This document shows positions 39,842-50,220 of a stretch of DNA of 64,000 nt, piece by piece. This stretch comes from Tritrichomonas musculus (taxonomy: Eukaryota; Parabasalia; Tritrichomonadida; Tritrichomonadidae), in contig JAPFFF010000001.1 of assembly GCA_039105265.1 (NCBI GenBank), positions 1,550,001 to 1,614,000 on the forward strand. The letters run 5' to 3'. A program made the translations under genes and the position numbers. Every line of letters starts with the position of its first letter. Position 1 is the stretch's first letter. Below the pieces are notes generated by a model. It made no database searches. It saw only the letters and a program-made list of their open reading frames with translations, and was not told where the DNA came from.

Positions 39842-40135
39842 AATTTTATGAATGGCTTTGAATAAAAATGTTTTTTATGTTGATATCAATGCCTTCTTGT
39901 TTTAATAATAATTCAACAATTTCTTTATATCCATATTTTGCTGCATAAATCAAAGCTGTATTATCATAAATCATTCAAAATTTCATGAATAAAATAGTTA
40001 GATTTGAAATATCATGAAATCTTTTGATTTAAAATACGTTCCATGTTGACATCGATGCCTTCTTGTCTTAATAACAATTCAACAATTTCATTATTTCCTT
40101 CAATTGCTGCACTCAACAAAAATGTATAATTAAAA
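39842..40135 (-). pseudogene. broken ankyrin repeats behind the DUF3447 gene
   Basis: Two well-preserved ankyrin units on the minus strand lie in frames cut off from the main gene: FLLSAAIEGNNEIVELLLRQEGIDVN (about 40125-40045) and NTALIYAAKYGYKEIVELLLKQEGIDIN (about 39970-39885). They are the expected C-terminal repeats of the 40240-41412 protein, separated from it by at least two breaks. Confidence 0.75.
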
Positions 40136-40239
40136 TATTAGAATCAAATTCCATTAAATCATACAAAATTTCAATTTCATTAAAAAAAAAAAAGTTAGAT
40201 TTGAAATATCATGAATGCTTTTTAAATTTCAAATGTCAT

Positions 40240-41412
40240 TTAAAATATTGTTGTCTTGATTTTTACATTTATATCAACATTCATTTCCTCTAAACAAAGA
40301 CTAACAAGTGTGTAATAATCAAATTCACATAAGTAACTAAGCATGTTTTTGCGTTTCATATTTTCAGGGAAGAAATAATAATTGTGAGATTTAACGGCAG
40401 AACGATACATATTACAATAATATTTGTTTTCAATGCTATTTTGTAGATCTTCTTCTTTGAATAAATATTCAATGAAGTAATTTGAAATTTCGTTGTGATG
40501 ACATTCGATCGATTCGCCAAGAATATTATTATATTTGTTTTCTGGTGGTGAAACATGATTTTCTTCAAGATATCTTATCAATTCTGCATTACCACTATGA
40601 ATTGCATAAGTCCACATGTCTGCTGTTAGTTCAACTCCTTTCATTTTCATGTATTTGATGATGTCATTCGAGCCATAAAATGATGCATATTCAATCAGAC
40701 TGATTTTTTCTTTATTTGTCAAAAGTTTGTTTGTTTCAAAAATTGATTTTTTAATTAAAGCGCTTTGAAGTGACAGATTTGTTTGTTCAACAAAAGTGAT
40801 AAATTCTTGGATTTTGTTAAATCGAATCAATCGACACAAAAAGTCATCGTTTTCTCCTTCTCGTCTTTTCTCATAAAAATTTTCATCAATATCTTTACTC
40901 ATGCTTTCAAAGAATTCATCTTTTTTCAAATTTTCATTTTGTTTGCAAAACTTTTCAATTTTCTCTTTTGTGAGAAACGGTTTGATTTCTGGTTGAAAAT
41001 ACTCACAGTAGTTCTCGTTGCGGTAACTTGTCATTATTGAAAAAATGTATTCATCAATGGTCATCAGTTGCTCTTCAATAAGAAATAGAAGAATTCGCTT
41101 GTTATTTTGGAAAATTTTGAAAATTTCAGAATTTGAAAAAAACTTTTGAATATCTTTTTCGAAATGCCGCAAAACTTGTTCAATATTGGAAATAAAATCA
41201 TGGGAACGTCGATGATTCTTACTAATGCCATCTATTATATATAATAATGCTTTGAGTTCATGTTGATCATCATATATTTTTTGTTCTGTGATATGCTCAA
41301 CAAAAGTTTCATATTTATCTTTTGAATATGACTCATCTTCGAGAAGTTCTAGGAGATTACTCTGAAAACTTCTCATTTTCTCAACAAACCTGTTGATTTT
41401 CATTTTTGACAA
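40240..41412 (-). CDS. DUF3447/ankyrin-type protein
   Basis: 390 residues from the ATG at 41412. N-terminal helices with IFKIFQNNKRILLFLIEEQL and YFQPEIKPFLTKEKIEKF are followed by the DUF3447 ankyrin-like core (IEYASFYGSNDIIKYMKMKG, WTYAIHSGNAELIRYLEENHVS). The order is the same as in the transposon-cut gene at 11953-18399. The open frame ends early (NVDINVKIKTTIF) and typical terminal ankyrin repeats follow downstream in other frames, so it is probably a shortened, perhaps non-functional copy. This is a very large family in trichomonads. Confidence 0.75.
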   Translation of the reverse strand: MSKMKINRFVEKMRSFQSNLLELLEDESYSKDKYETFVEHITEQKIYDDQHELKALLYIIDGISKNHRRSHDFISNIEQVLRHFEKDIQKFFSNSEIFKIFQNNKRILLFLIEEQLMTIDEYIFSIMTSYRNENYCEYFQPEIKPFLTKEKIEKFCKQNENLKKDEFFESMSKDIDENFYEKRREGENDDFLCRLIRFNKIQEFITFVEQTNLSLQSALIKKSIFETNKLLTNKEKISLIEYASFYGSNDIIKYMKMKGVELTADMWTYAIHSGNAELIRYLEENHVSPPENKYNNILGESIECHHNEISNYFIEYLFKEEDLQNSIENKYYCNMYRSAVKSHNYYFFPENMKRKNMLSYLCEFDYYTLVSLCLEEMNVDINVKIKTTIF

Positions 41413-41834
41413 AATAATTTTCTGACATGTGATATGAAATTTTGTAAAATTTTATAAAAAATTTTTGCACTTCAAATATGATTTACTTCTCTGCATATAT
41501 TATAGAATGATATAGGTTTTGTTAGATAAAGAGTTTCTTTTTTTGAATGGTTTATATTCAGAAAACTTTTTCCTCTATAAAATAAAAATTTCTTGAGACA
41601 AATTTACTGGTAAAAATCTGACTATTTTGACTGGTATTTTTTGAACAGGCAAGTGTCCCTGAATGTATTGTCTTTTTGTTTGTTTGAATAACATTCAAAA
41701 ATGATTTGAATTAAAAAAATATTTCTATTCAAAGAATTGCAAATATATTTGGAAAATTCGGTGAATCATCATATTTCATCACAAATTCAAGCATATGTTT
41801 CGCATTTTTACAAATAGGAAGAATGTAGTAAAAA
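41413..41834. other. AT-rich upstream spacer
   Basis: Nothing supported. The last eight bases are the left target duplication of the next element. Confidence 0.4.
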
Positions 41835-42312
41835 TAGACTTGTTATTCTCCGATTCTCGAGATCGATAATTGAATGACTTTTTGATATCGATACATAAAT
41901 ATGCACAGATTCTCGAGATCGATTTCAGAGATCGAGAATTTTTTTTCTCAGCTTTTGATATCAGAATTTTCAATTAAACTTTTTGATAAAAATATGATCG
42001 TATTTTAATCTCAAATATTTCATAAAAAAGAATGTATTTTTTGATTTTAATCTTAAAATAAACATCAATACATTATATTATATATTTTTAAATATTATAA
42101 AATCACAAATACCAATTATAAAAAAAGATAATTCTGTTTGAGATCTCGAGATCTCGGTAATTGATATCAAGTTTACAATTATTTTCACATCACATTTCAT
42201 ATCTGATATCTTGATAATCGATAATCTCGATATTAGATTTTAAAACTGATAATCGAGTATCATATACAAAAAAGTGACGTTTTTGATATCGATTCTCAAA
42301 ATAACAAGTCTA
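41835..42312. mobile_element. 478-bp non-autonomous element with 8-bp TSD, rich in ATCGAGA
   Basis: The ends TAGACTTGTTATT and their inverse AATAACAAGTCTA are flanked by a perfect AGTAAAAA direct repeat (41827-41834, 42313-42320). Both subterminal zones carry many GATATCGAT, ATTCTCGAGATCGA and GAGATCTCGAGATC words in both orientations. No open frame. An 8-bp TSD suggests an hAT- or P-like mobiliser. Confidence 0.85.
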
Positions 42313-42805
42313 AGTAAAAATATTTTTTCATTATATTTGAAATCTTAATTCTTTCTATATCCATCAGCATAAATTGAGCAAAATTATTACACAGAGCATA
42401 TGATTGGCATTTGTAATCTTCATTTTAACCATAACTTTAAATGTATTTATTACTTTCATTAATTTTTTCATTTCATTCTCTATATCAGTATTTTTCCAAT
42501 TTCTTACAATTTGAATCATTGGAAAAATATACTTTGCTAATAAAAATCAATCTTTTTCAAAACATTTGGAAGTTTTGAAAATATTGAAATTTGCTTTTTA
42601 TTTTGTATGATAAAACTTTTGAACATTAGAATCATTGATCGGAACCTGCATTTATTGCTTAGAAAATCAGTTTCTCAATTTAAATATGATTTATTATTTT
42701 TATGTTCAAAATGATTATCCAAATGTATTAATTTCATTATGTTAATTTAATGATGCTGATCTTGAATTTTAATAATTATAATTAACAATGGAAATTTTTT
42801 ATTTA

Positions 42806-42921
42806 TAATAATCGTTGAACTTTTTGAGAGAAACAAGCAATTGTTAAAGAATTACTGTAGTATTGCGTGCAATATTGAGAAAAAAATTGATTCTGCCGGA
42901 AATTATCACCGGAAAAAAGTC
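42806..42921 (+). repeat. 116-bp direct repeat, copy 1
   Basis: It is matched by 43975-44090 with about two differences (ATTATCACCGG here, ATTATTTCCGG there). It ends directly before the poly(A) tract that receives the 899-bp element. Confidence 0.85.
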
Positions 42922-42935
42922 AAAAAAAAAAAAAA

Positions 42936-43834
42936 ATAGGTGTGGCGATCGGAAGTGAAGTGTCAAAAAATTGAAATAAAACTTAAAAAATCCATAGATC
43001 ACAAATTAAACCAATTAATTAAATGTTGCATCCTATATTGATTATATATTTTGAATAAAAAATAAAATTCTATGTGCGAAATTTAAGATATAAAATAAAT
43101 GATTTTTTCATTCAATTTTAAGACATGTTATATAAAAAATATGATTTGTTTTAAGCTTTATATAAAAAATTTATAAGCCATTCGCATATTAAACCACTTG
43201 AATATTTTTAAATAGCTTAAATTTATCAGGAAAAAATATTGAAACTTACAAAATAATAAATAAAATATTATTTTTTTTTTATCATTTCATATAAATCAAT
43301 CAAGAAATTGGAGAAAGGAATTTATAATGTTCTATAGAATAGGAATAAACAATTTTTTTTTAATTCATTATGAATAAAATATAAAAATTATTTATCCCAA
43401 TTCATTCAAAACTGGCAAAAACGAATTGACTTTTGTTTTTACTCCTTTGTAAAATATTTATTTTATTTTTTTAAGCACAAGTTACCTATATTATATAATT
43501 CAAATTATCATTTCTAAATTGAATGTTCTAAAAATTATATTTTAGGGAAGCTACTTTCTTTTTTGGCGTCATATGTTTTTTCTTTAATATTGTTTACTCG
43601 AGAATCTTTACATAAGTTGGAAAAATATAATAAAGTTTCATTTTTCATTAGAAAAAAACGATTATTTTCAATTGAATTTCATATTTATTCATATCTTGGA
43701 AATGCTACATAGAATTTTTAAAATAATAATTTTATAAATATTATATTACAATTTAATCCACCAATACAAAATATCATCCAATTCTATGGATTTTTCATTT
43801 TTTCTGACACTTCACTTCCGATCGCCACACCTAT
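42936..43834. mobile_element. 899-bp TIR element in a poly(A) tract
   Basis: The ends are exact 30-base inverted repeats starting ATAGGTGTGGCGATCGG and continuing AAGTGAAGTGTCA. A second inverted pair AAAATCCATAGA/TCTATGGATTTT lies about 25 bases further in. Both sides abut poly(A), consistent with an A8 target duplication. No open frame above 60 codons. The inner part of the terminus reads TGACACTTCACTT on the other strand, a word also used in the promoters of the Polinton-like element. Confidence 0.8.
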
Positions 43835-43974
43835 AAAAAAAAAAAAAAAAAAGACATTGCCTGAAAAAATTTGCAAACAAACGACAGATATTCTGATGTT
43901 TATCATTTTAGTCGAATTAAAATTAAACGCCGTTGTTGTTTGTCTTGTTTTTTTCGTGTCTTGTTTTTTTTATC

Positions 43975-44090
43975 TAATAATCGTTGAACTTTTTGAGAGA
44001 AACAAGCAATTGTTAAAGAATTACTGTAGTATTGCGTGCAATATTGAGAAAAAAATTGATTCTGCCGGAAATTATTTCCGGAAAAAAGTC
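43975..44090 (+). repeat. 116-bp direct repeat, copy 2
   Basis: The offset from copy 1 is 1,169 bases. Only this copy has the perfect CCGGAAATTATTTCCGG palindrome. Confidence 0.85.
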
Positions 44091-46084
44091 TATATATATA
44101 TGCGTGTATATAAATGCATTAAAACGATGGAAGTAACAAAGAAAACAATGTACTTTTTTTAAAAATGCACCTTTTTAGAAGCAATTTTGTTCAAAAAAAC
44201 TTTTAATGTCTTAATTTTTTAATCTTAAGGGAGTTTTTCGAACCCTCGTTTGTCCATTTTCAGATATTTTCATTAAAAATTGAGTATATTTATATAAATA
44301 GTAAATAAAATAAATGATAAATAAAAGATATATGTATGATACAATTCAGTAGATTTCGCAATATTTTTATTTTTTGATTTGACCTTATGCATTCAATTTG
44401 TGACCTGCCGCTTCAAAATTTGAATGCAATTGAAGAATATCTATGTGTGGGGAAACTAAAAATAACGTATTTTGAAATTTTTTATTTTTATGATAATTCA
44501 ATAAATATTAATTTTGGGCAAACAATATTCATGTATATTATTGTGCAATATCTTAATTATATAAAAATAATATTTTCATTTATTTTTAAGAGTTTGGAAT
44601 AATTAATATTTTTCTCCATTTTTCAACAATAAAATTTATAGAGTTTAAATTAGATCAATATATTTGTTTTATATGTAAAATAAAGTATGTTAGCTGTATA
44701 AAAACAAACAAAACTGATTTAATTGATGAGTTAAATTAAGAAAATGATTAAAAAATTTTAAATTGAATTGTGATAAGATTGGCACTAGATTTTTCAACTT
44801 AATTCAGGCTATCAAATATACATACTTCATAAATTAATATAGTCCGATCCTAATATAATTGGAACCTACAATTTTTAGAAAATCGACTTGGAAAAAATAT
44901 ATGATTTATAACTTAGTAGATTTCAAATATTATAAAAAATGAATTTGCAAATAATTACAATCTAATATTGTATAATTATTATAATAAAAATATTAGAAAT
45001 TTATATTAAAAATCATGAGATATATTAAGATACTATATTCAATTATTCATATCACACCACATTATTTTCTATACTGAACATTTCACACCACATGTGTGGT
45101 GAAACTAGAACTTTTTATATAAAAAATCATATTTGAATCTTTATATCATATATTAATATTTATTTTATCATTACTAAAAAATTTGTTAGAGGAGTAAAAA
45201 ATATTATCTTACCAATTTCGAGATAAAATTATTTTTAAAATGTATAGGAAAAAAAATATATAAAAAATCGTTATTATTTTAAAAAAGATCATTCTTCAGA
45301 AAATTTGAATTGATAAAAAACTTTTGGAAAAGTTTAACACAACATCGAAAAATTTAAAACAAAATTTACATTTTTTATATAGCTTTTCTTTAATTTTAGA
45401 TTTTTAATAAATTAAAAAATTATATTTATTCATATATAAATTAAACAAGCAAAGTAAATACAGTAGTAATTTTATGTTTATTAAGATATTTTTATTTTTA
45501 ATATTTTGCATATAATCATATAAAAAAATACCATTAAACATAGACCCTATGAATGAAACTATGCAATATCTTTTTTTAGTTTAATATACTATTAATGATA
45601 TTACAAATATTACAGAGGATGAAATACAGAACCTAATCAACAAGACGAAATTTATAGCAGTACTTTTATCTAATATAAATCAATCTATAAACATTAATAT
45701 TATGATATTATTGGAGAAAATGAGGGTAATTTTCAAGAAAATTAAATATTTATTTTTTTTTACTGAATTTGCATAAATATCTTATATTTATTAAAAGTTA
45801 TCTTAAATTTTGCTAGTAAAAAATATCGCTTGAAATAAAATATATTTATATTTATAACAATTAAATTTAGAATGAAATAATAATCGAAATATTTGAGATA
45901 TTGAGTTTGGCAAAAGTATTGATATTTTTAAAATATATTTTGCTATAGTTGGTGGACATAATTATGTTTTTGGGACATAATCATGTTTGCTCAACTTTTT
46001 GAATGGTACACAAAAATAAAACACATTTTTCTCAATACTTTTTAAAGAGTAGTTATATATTTGCCACGATTTTTGCACTTCGTT

Positions 46085-46230
46085 CAAAAACCGCGTCAAA
46101 TATTTCCCATCCGTGACCCCAGCCCCGCTATGTCAGGTATGATCCCCCACTCCCATTAATGATCTTCCACTGGGCTTGTTCTCAGGATTCCTTTCAACGC
46201 TCTGCTAGGAAGGAGGCCCCGTATCGTTAA
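46085..46230. other. G/C-rich border stretch, possible Polinton terminus
   Basis: It contains CCCATCCGTGACCCCAGCC, GATCCCCCACTCCC and AGGAAGGAGGCCCCGTATCG, quite unlike the flanking DNA on the host side. It is non-coding in all frames. It is probably at or near the terminal inverted repeat. Confidence 0.4.
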
Positions 46231-46326
46231 CATCAAAAAAGATATAGAAAAAGTTGTTAATTGTGTGGTTTACTTAAAACCTAGTATGAGAGTATTTATT
46301 AAACGTCCTCTCAATAAACGTCCTTT

Positions 46327-46785
46327 TTATGGCTTCCAATCAGGATCTTTTTTGAGGTCATCTTTTTCCTCTTTTTCCTCTTCTTCTTTATGTTCTTCAT
46401 TTTCTTCAATTTCATCAGAAGTTAAAACCCATTCAATATAGGGTTTTTCCGGAACTTCAGGGAATTTACTTTGTCTGAATCGTTCAAAACTGACTTCTCT
46501 TTGAATCATAGTCTTAACGGATTCATATTCAGCACGATCATGGACCAATTTTTCCATATTGAGGACAATTTTATGAGCATCTTGATCAAAATCAAGTGAA
46601 AAATTGAGGTCTTTACAGTGTCGTTTGAATGATCTATACAAATAGTAGATGGCTATTCCTCGTCTGATTCGATCTTCTTCAACTTGATTAAAGAAATAGC
46701 TCGAAACTGTGATATTAGGATTTGGCTTTTCTTGCTCTTTTTGCTTTTCTTGCTGTTGTTCGGGTACCTGTTGCTGAGACGACAT
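46327..46785 (-). CDS. hypothetical Polinton-region protein
   Basis: 152 residues from the ATG at 46785, chosen because a TCACCTCATTTTTT initiator-like stretch lies just before it. The N-terminus is Gln/Glu/Lys-rich, the centre helical (VEEDRIRRGIAIYYLYRSFKRHCKDLNFSLDFDQDAHKIVLNMEKL), the C-terminus very acidic (EENEEHKEEEEKEEKDD). No family recognised. Divergent from the 687-residue gene. Confidence 0.65.
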   Translation of the reverse strand: MSSQQQVPEQQQEKQKEQEKPNPNITVSSYFFNQVEEDRIRRGIAIYYLYRSFKRHCKDLNFSLDFDQDAHKIVLNMEKLVHDRAEYESVKTMIQREVSFERFRQSKFPEVPEKPYIEWVLTSDEIEENEEHKEEEEKEEKDDLKKDPDWKP

Positions 46786-46917
46786 GAGAAAAAATGAGGT
46801 GATGAGGTGAGCTCGAAAAATCATATTTTTAGCGAGGGACCTAACGGGTTTTCGGGGTGGAGACCGTTTACCGAAAATCTAATTTTTTCTCGTCGCCTCA
46901 TCACATCACTTTTTATC
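46786..46917. promoter_or_regulatory. bidirectional promoter region
   Basis: The minus-strand gene has CTCATCACCTCATTTTTTC before its ATG; the plus-strand gene has CTCATCACATCACTTTTTATC before its ATG. The two initiators share CTCATCAC and face away from each other. Confidence 0.6.
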
Positions 46918-48981
46918 ATGTCGAACAGCGACAATAGCAACAACAACAACAACAATAGCAACAGCAACAGCAACAAGCTAATACAAGAATATGAAAAAGA
47001 ATATGATGAAGAAGAAGAAGAAGAAGATTGCGTTGAAGAAATTACTCTAGAGCAATTCATGCAATTATATCCAGGAGAAGAAGAAAAAATAGTTGACTTG
47101 TCTCATATAAAATATCGCCCATACAAACATTTACCAGGAAAACTCTCCTACAAACAAACAGAAGAATTTCGAGAAAAAGGGCTAGATACACCAAAAGAGC
47201 AACTAAATTGGTTAAATGCTAAATTGTTATGGAATGCTTTAGATCAAGATCAAAAGTGTCTCCTTGCCGCACATTTATTAGGAGACGAATTATTTGCAAA
47301 AGGCGATAAACAAGCATTACATTTGTACACAGATGACAATGAACAAAAAGATGGCCCAATGTCAATTCAGTTTTTGTGTTGGTGGGATGATTTGGAAAAA
47401 AAATTAGCAGATTTCAAAAAGCCAAAAATTGCACAAAAGCACCAAAAGAAATTTGAATACAGACAAAATCATTACTTTGATTTGCCAATGGATGTTATCA
47501 AGGTAATAGTGGGTAGACACTTACCAGAATACAATTCAGATTACGCAAACAATTGTGCAATATTAAATGAAATAAATCCAGCAGACCCAAAAAATCTCAA
47601 AAAATTAAATAAAATCATCGAAGATGGACCAGAATTAGCAGAGCAAAGTCAAAAACAAGAGGAAGAACATGAAGAAAACATCCGTGTTCTTGATCTAATA
47701 AAAAACCAAGAAGACGCGATCATTGAATTAGCAACTGCATATCAAAAAATTTATTCAAAATCATCAACAGACGCATATATGCAAGCACGTGAAAGAATTA
47801 TTACAGTCTTGAAAGAATACAATTACCTCGAACAAGTCCCGCCTTTGATTGAATTGCTCACGGAAGAAGAAAATGTAAAATATGCTCAAAAAATGGAAGA
47901 TGATCGTCAGGTAGAAGAAAATACAAAAGAGTATCTTATCTCATCAACCGCAGATTTATTACAAAGAATAAATCCAAAATTGACAAGAGAAGAGGCAATG
48001 GCCGATGCGGATAGCAGATTGTTTAACAAAATGTTTGATGACAAAAAGAAAGCAAGTGAAATCTACTCGAAGGAATTGTTGACCAGTGAAGAATTGAAAA
48101 AGTTTGATTCAGCAACTCAAAAATTACGAAAATTGAAAGAAATCCAAGAAGATTCTGATGATGATGTTGATAAAGATGTTGCCGAAATTCTTGAAATCAT
48201 AAACAAAAAGCCTCAACCAGATGAAAAGGATCAACCAAAACCTGAAAAAGATAACGAAGACGAAAGCGAAAAAAATCTCATCTTTACCACCAGCAGAAAA
48301 TTTCAAAAACTATATCTCGAAAAGACCAATCAAGAAATTAATGATGAAGTTCAAAAAAGATTGAATGCCAAAATGAAAGGAAATCGAAAAGCATCAAGAA
48401 TTTTCCCTGATGAGTTACTCAATGATGATGAAAAAGAAAGATGGTCAACAATTGAAGACAACTATACTCATCAATTCGATGAAAAAATTTCCAAAGAAGT
48501 AACCACAAATGTTCTTTTTGATTTACAGACGGAGAACGACTCACTAGTATTGCCACCACCAGGAATGAGCAAAGAAGACTGGGCAAGAATGAATGCCGAT
48601 CCTAACAAATTAAAAGCAGATATTTATAAAAAATTACAAGACCTCCCACCACCACCACAACTTCCACCTCCACCAGAAAATTGGCAAGAATTACCTCAAA
48701 CTCACAAATGGGGAAATATACAAGAATTCACATCCGATCAAAAATCTCAAAAGGAAATTCAGCTAAGAAATGAATTGTTCGAATTCTTCAAAAAGCGATA
48801 CAATGGGAACGAGGATTTGGCAAATGAAGTCGTTCACGCAAGAATTGCTGAATTTCAAAGGAAAACACCAAACGTACCCTGGTTCAAATTCCATATTGAC
48901 AATTTCCTCACCTCAGTTGAACGTCAAGATCTACACACTGAACCAGTTCCACCTAACGTTCAAGAAGTTGACGAAAAATAA
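46918..48981 (+). CDS. large hypothetical Polinton-region protein with internal repeats
   Basis: 687 residues from the ATG at 46918, 5-10 bases after TCACTTTTTATC. It opens with a Ser/Asn run and an acidic stretch. The body is helical. A module of about 60 residues occurs at least twice: once with RINPKLTREEAMADADSRLF..KMFDDKKKASEIYSKELL and once with KTNQEINDEVQKRLNAKMKGNRKASRIFPDELL, perhaps a third time near the C-terminus (RYNGNEDLANEVVHARIAEF). A Pro-rich spacer (DLPPPPQLPPPPE) precedes the last part. No known domain. Its size suggests a structural or scaffold-type role, but this is a guess. Confidence 0.75.
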   Translation: MSNSDNSNNNNNNSNSNSNKLIQEYEKEYDEEEEEEDCVEEITLEQFMQLYPGEEEKIVDLSHIKYRPYKHLPGKLSYKQTEEFREKGLDTPKEQLNWLNAKLLWNALDQDQKCLLAAHLLGDELFAKGDKQALHLYTDDNEQKDGPMSIQFLCWWDDLEKKLADFKKPKIAQKHQKKFEYRQNHYFDLPMDVIKVIVGRHLPEYNSDYANNCAILNEINPADPKNLKKLNKIIEDGPELAEQSQKQEEEHEENIRVLDLIKNQEDAIIELATAYQKIYSKSSTDAYMQARERIITVLKEYNYLEQVPPLIELLTEEENVKYAQKMEDDRQVEENTKEYLISSTADLLQRINPKLTREEAMADADSRLFNKMFDDKKKASEIYSKELLTSEELKKFDSATQKLRKLKEIQEDSDDDVDKDVAEILEIINKKPQPDEKDQPKPEKDNEDESEKNLIFTTSRKFQKLYLEKTNQEINDEVQKRLNAKMKGNRKASRIFPDELLNDDEKERWSTIEDNYTHQFDEKISKEVTTNVLFDLQTENDSLVLPPPGMSKEDWARMNADPNKLKADIYKKLQDLPPPPQLPPPPENWQELPQTHKWGNIQEFTSDQKSQKEIQLRNELFEFFKKRYNGNEDLANEVVHARIAEFQRKTPNVPWFKFHIDNFLTSVERQDLHTEPVPPNVQEVDEK

Positions 48982-49073
48982 AAATTCCGATTATTGAGAG
49001 GTCGGTATAAAAATTACTCTCAACAAGATTTAGGTTTCTAATAAACCTTTAATTTAAAAAATTAACTTTTTAT

Positions 49074-49448
49074 TTATTTATTTATTTCTTTATCTTTCTT
49101 AATTGGTGTAGGAACATATTTCCCTTTATCATAACCAATCATCATTCCAGGTGCCAGAAATGATTGAATGAACTCAATATGTGTATCAAACCATTTAATT
49201 AATATATTTTTTTTCCGTTGTTCTTCACGTGATAGAGCAGGGATTGTGATTTTTAAATTATGTTCCATCATTTGTCTCATTACATTGGCAACGGAAATCA
49301 ATTTTTCGATTGGAACATTTTCACCATATCTTTTTGTGAGGACTTTCCAAGCTTGTGTTTTCTTAGGTTTTTTCATATCTTTTGCAGACATAGCTGGAAT
49401 ATCATCTTTAATTTCAATTTTTTCTGGTACACTTTGTTTGTCCGACAT
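49074..49448 (-). CDS. hypothetical basic protein (Polinton region)
   Basis: 124 residues: an acidic/Lys start (SAKDMKKPKKTQAWKVL) and a helical core (PIEKLISVANVMRQMMEHNLKITIPALSREEQRKK). No recognised domain. Upstream of the ATG lie GTTAACGGTCGCCTTGC and a T-run, a looser form of the shared promoter. Confidence 0.6.
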   Translation of the reverse strand: MSDKQSVPEKIEIKDDIPAMSAKDMKKPKKTQAWKVLTKRYGENVPIEKLISVANVMRQMMEHNLKITIPALSREEQRKKNILIKWFDTHIEFIQSFLAPGMMIGYDKGKYVPTPIKKDKEINK

Positions 49449-50220
49449 TTATAAAAATAAACTTTTTAGCAAGGCGACCGTTAACCAACAAATAGCAAAT
49501 CAATAAACAACTCAATATTTTGCATTTTTTGCCATTTATTTGTTGTGATCTCCAGGTATGAAAAATTGAATAGGGGGGTAAACAATTTGTCTCAAAAATA
49601 TCTTGAAAATTATTGAACCTTTTATGAATATTTTAATAAATATAATCTTTATTATTAAAAATATAAATAATATTATAATATAAAAAATAGTTACCTATAA
49701 ATTGAAAATTCGAAAAAGTTCAAAAAAATCGATTTTTGAAAAGTCAGAAATTTGAATATATCTTGGAAAAAATAAAACATTTTTAAAATATTATTAATAA
49801 TATATTATTTATTCTTTATTTATGAATTAATTTTAAAATATAAAGGGAAAATATAAAAATACATTTTTTGACACCCTTTTATTTTTTGCATTTTTTGACA
49901 ATTCATTTTTAAGATTTCTAATTGTGATATTTGAATTCTACGTCCTTGAAAACCTTAAAAATATTAAAATCTTTGAAAAAGGTCCATTATTTTCCAAGAT
50001 ATATGTATTTCAAATTTTAAAAAATTCAATGGATGAAAAATTGAATAGGGGGGTAAACAATTTGTCTCAAAAATATCTTGATAATTATTGAACCTTTTAG
50101 GAATATTTTAATAAATATAATCTTTATTATTAAAAATATAAATAATATTATAATATAAAGGGAAAATTTTAAAATGCATAATCTGACACCCCTTTTATTT
50201 TTATTGCATTTTTTGACAAT
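49449..50220. repeat. spacer with a long direct repeat
   Basis: A block beginning GAATAGGGGGGTAAACAATT and running about 125 bases is present at about 49568 and again at about 50041, nearly identical. Each copy is followed at a distance by GACACCC(C)TTTTATTTTT and GCATTTTTTGACAATTCA. The spacer has no gene and separates the convergent ends of the 124-aa and integrase units. Confidence 0.75.

Larger units (their letters stand above)
42313..46049. other. gene-poor AT-rich region with an inserted TIR element
   Basis: Besides the features at 42806-44090, short frames at 43857-44162 (hydrophobic VVVCLVFFVSCFFYLIIVELF) and 44387-44602 are open but match nothing. The remainder, 44600-46050, is A/T-rich with no supported gene. 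Confidence 0.4.

Noticed and set aside
43857-44162. Hydrophobic 101-codon frame as a membrane protein gene
   Set aside because: Its 3' half lies in the 116-bp direct repeat, which is not coding in the other copy, and no initiator or family supports it.
44990-45120. Palindrome around CACCACATGTGTGGTG
   Set aside because: The arms do not pair beyond the centre, so it is too short to support an element or operator.
46821-47060. Poly-leucine minus-strand frame opposite the 687-residue gene
   Set aside because: It is the antisense of the CAA/AAC-rich Ser/Asn start of that gene.
49168-49506. Plus-strand frames opposite the 124-aa gene
   Set aside because: The minus-strand frame has a better composition and an ATG with upstream promoter-like sequence; the plus frames are shadows.
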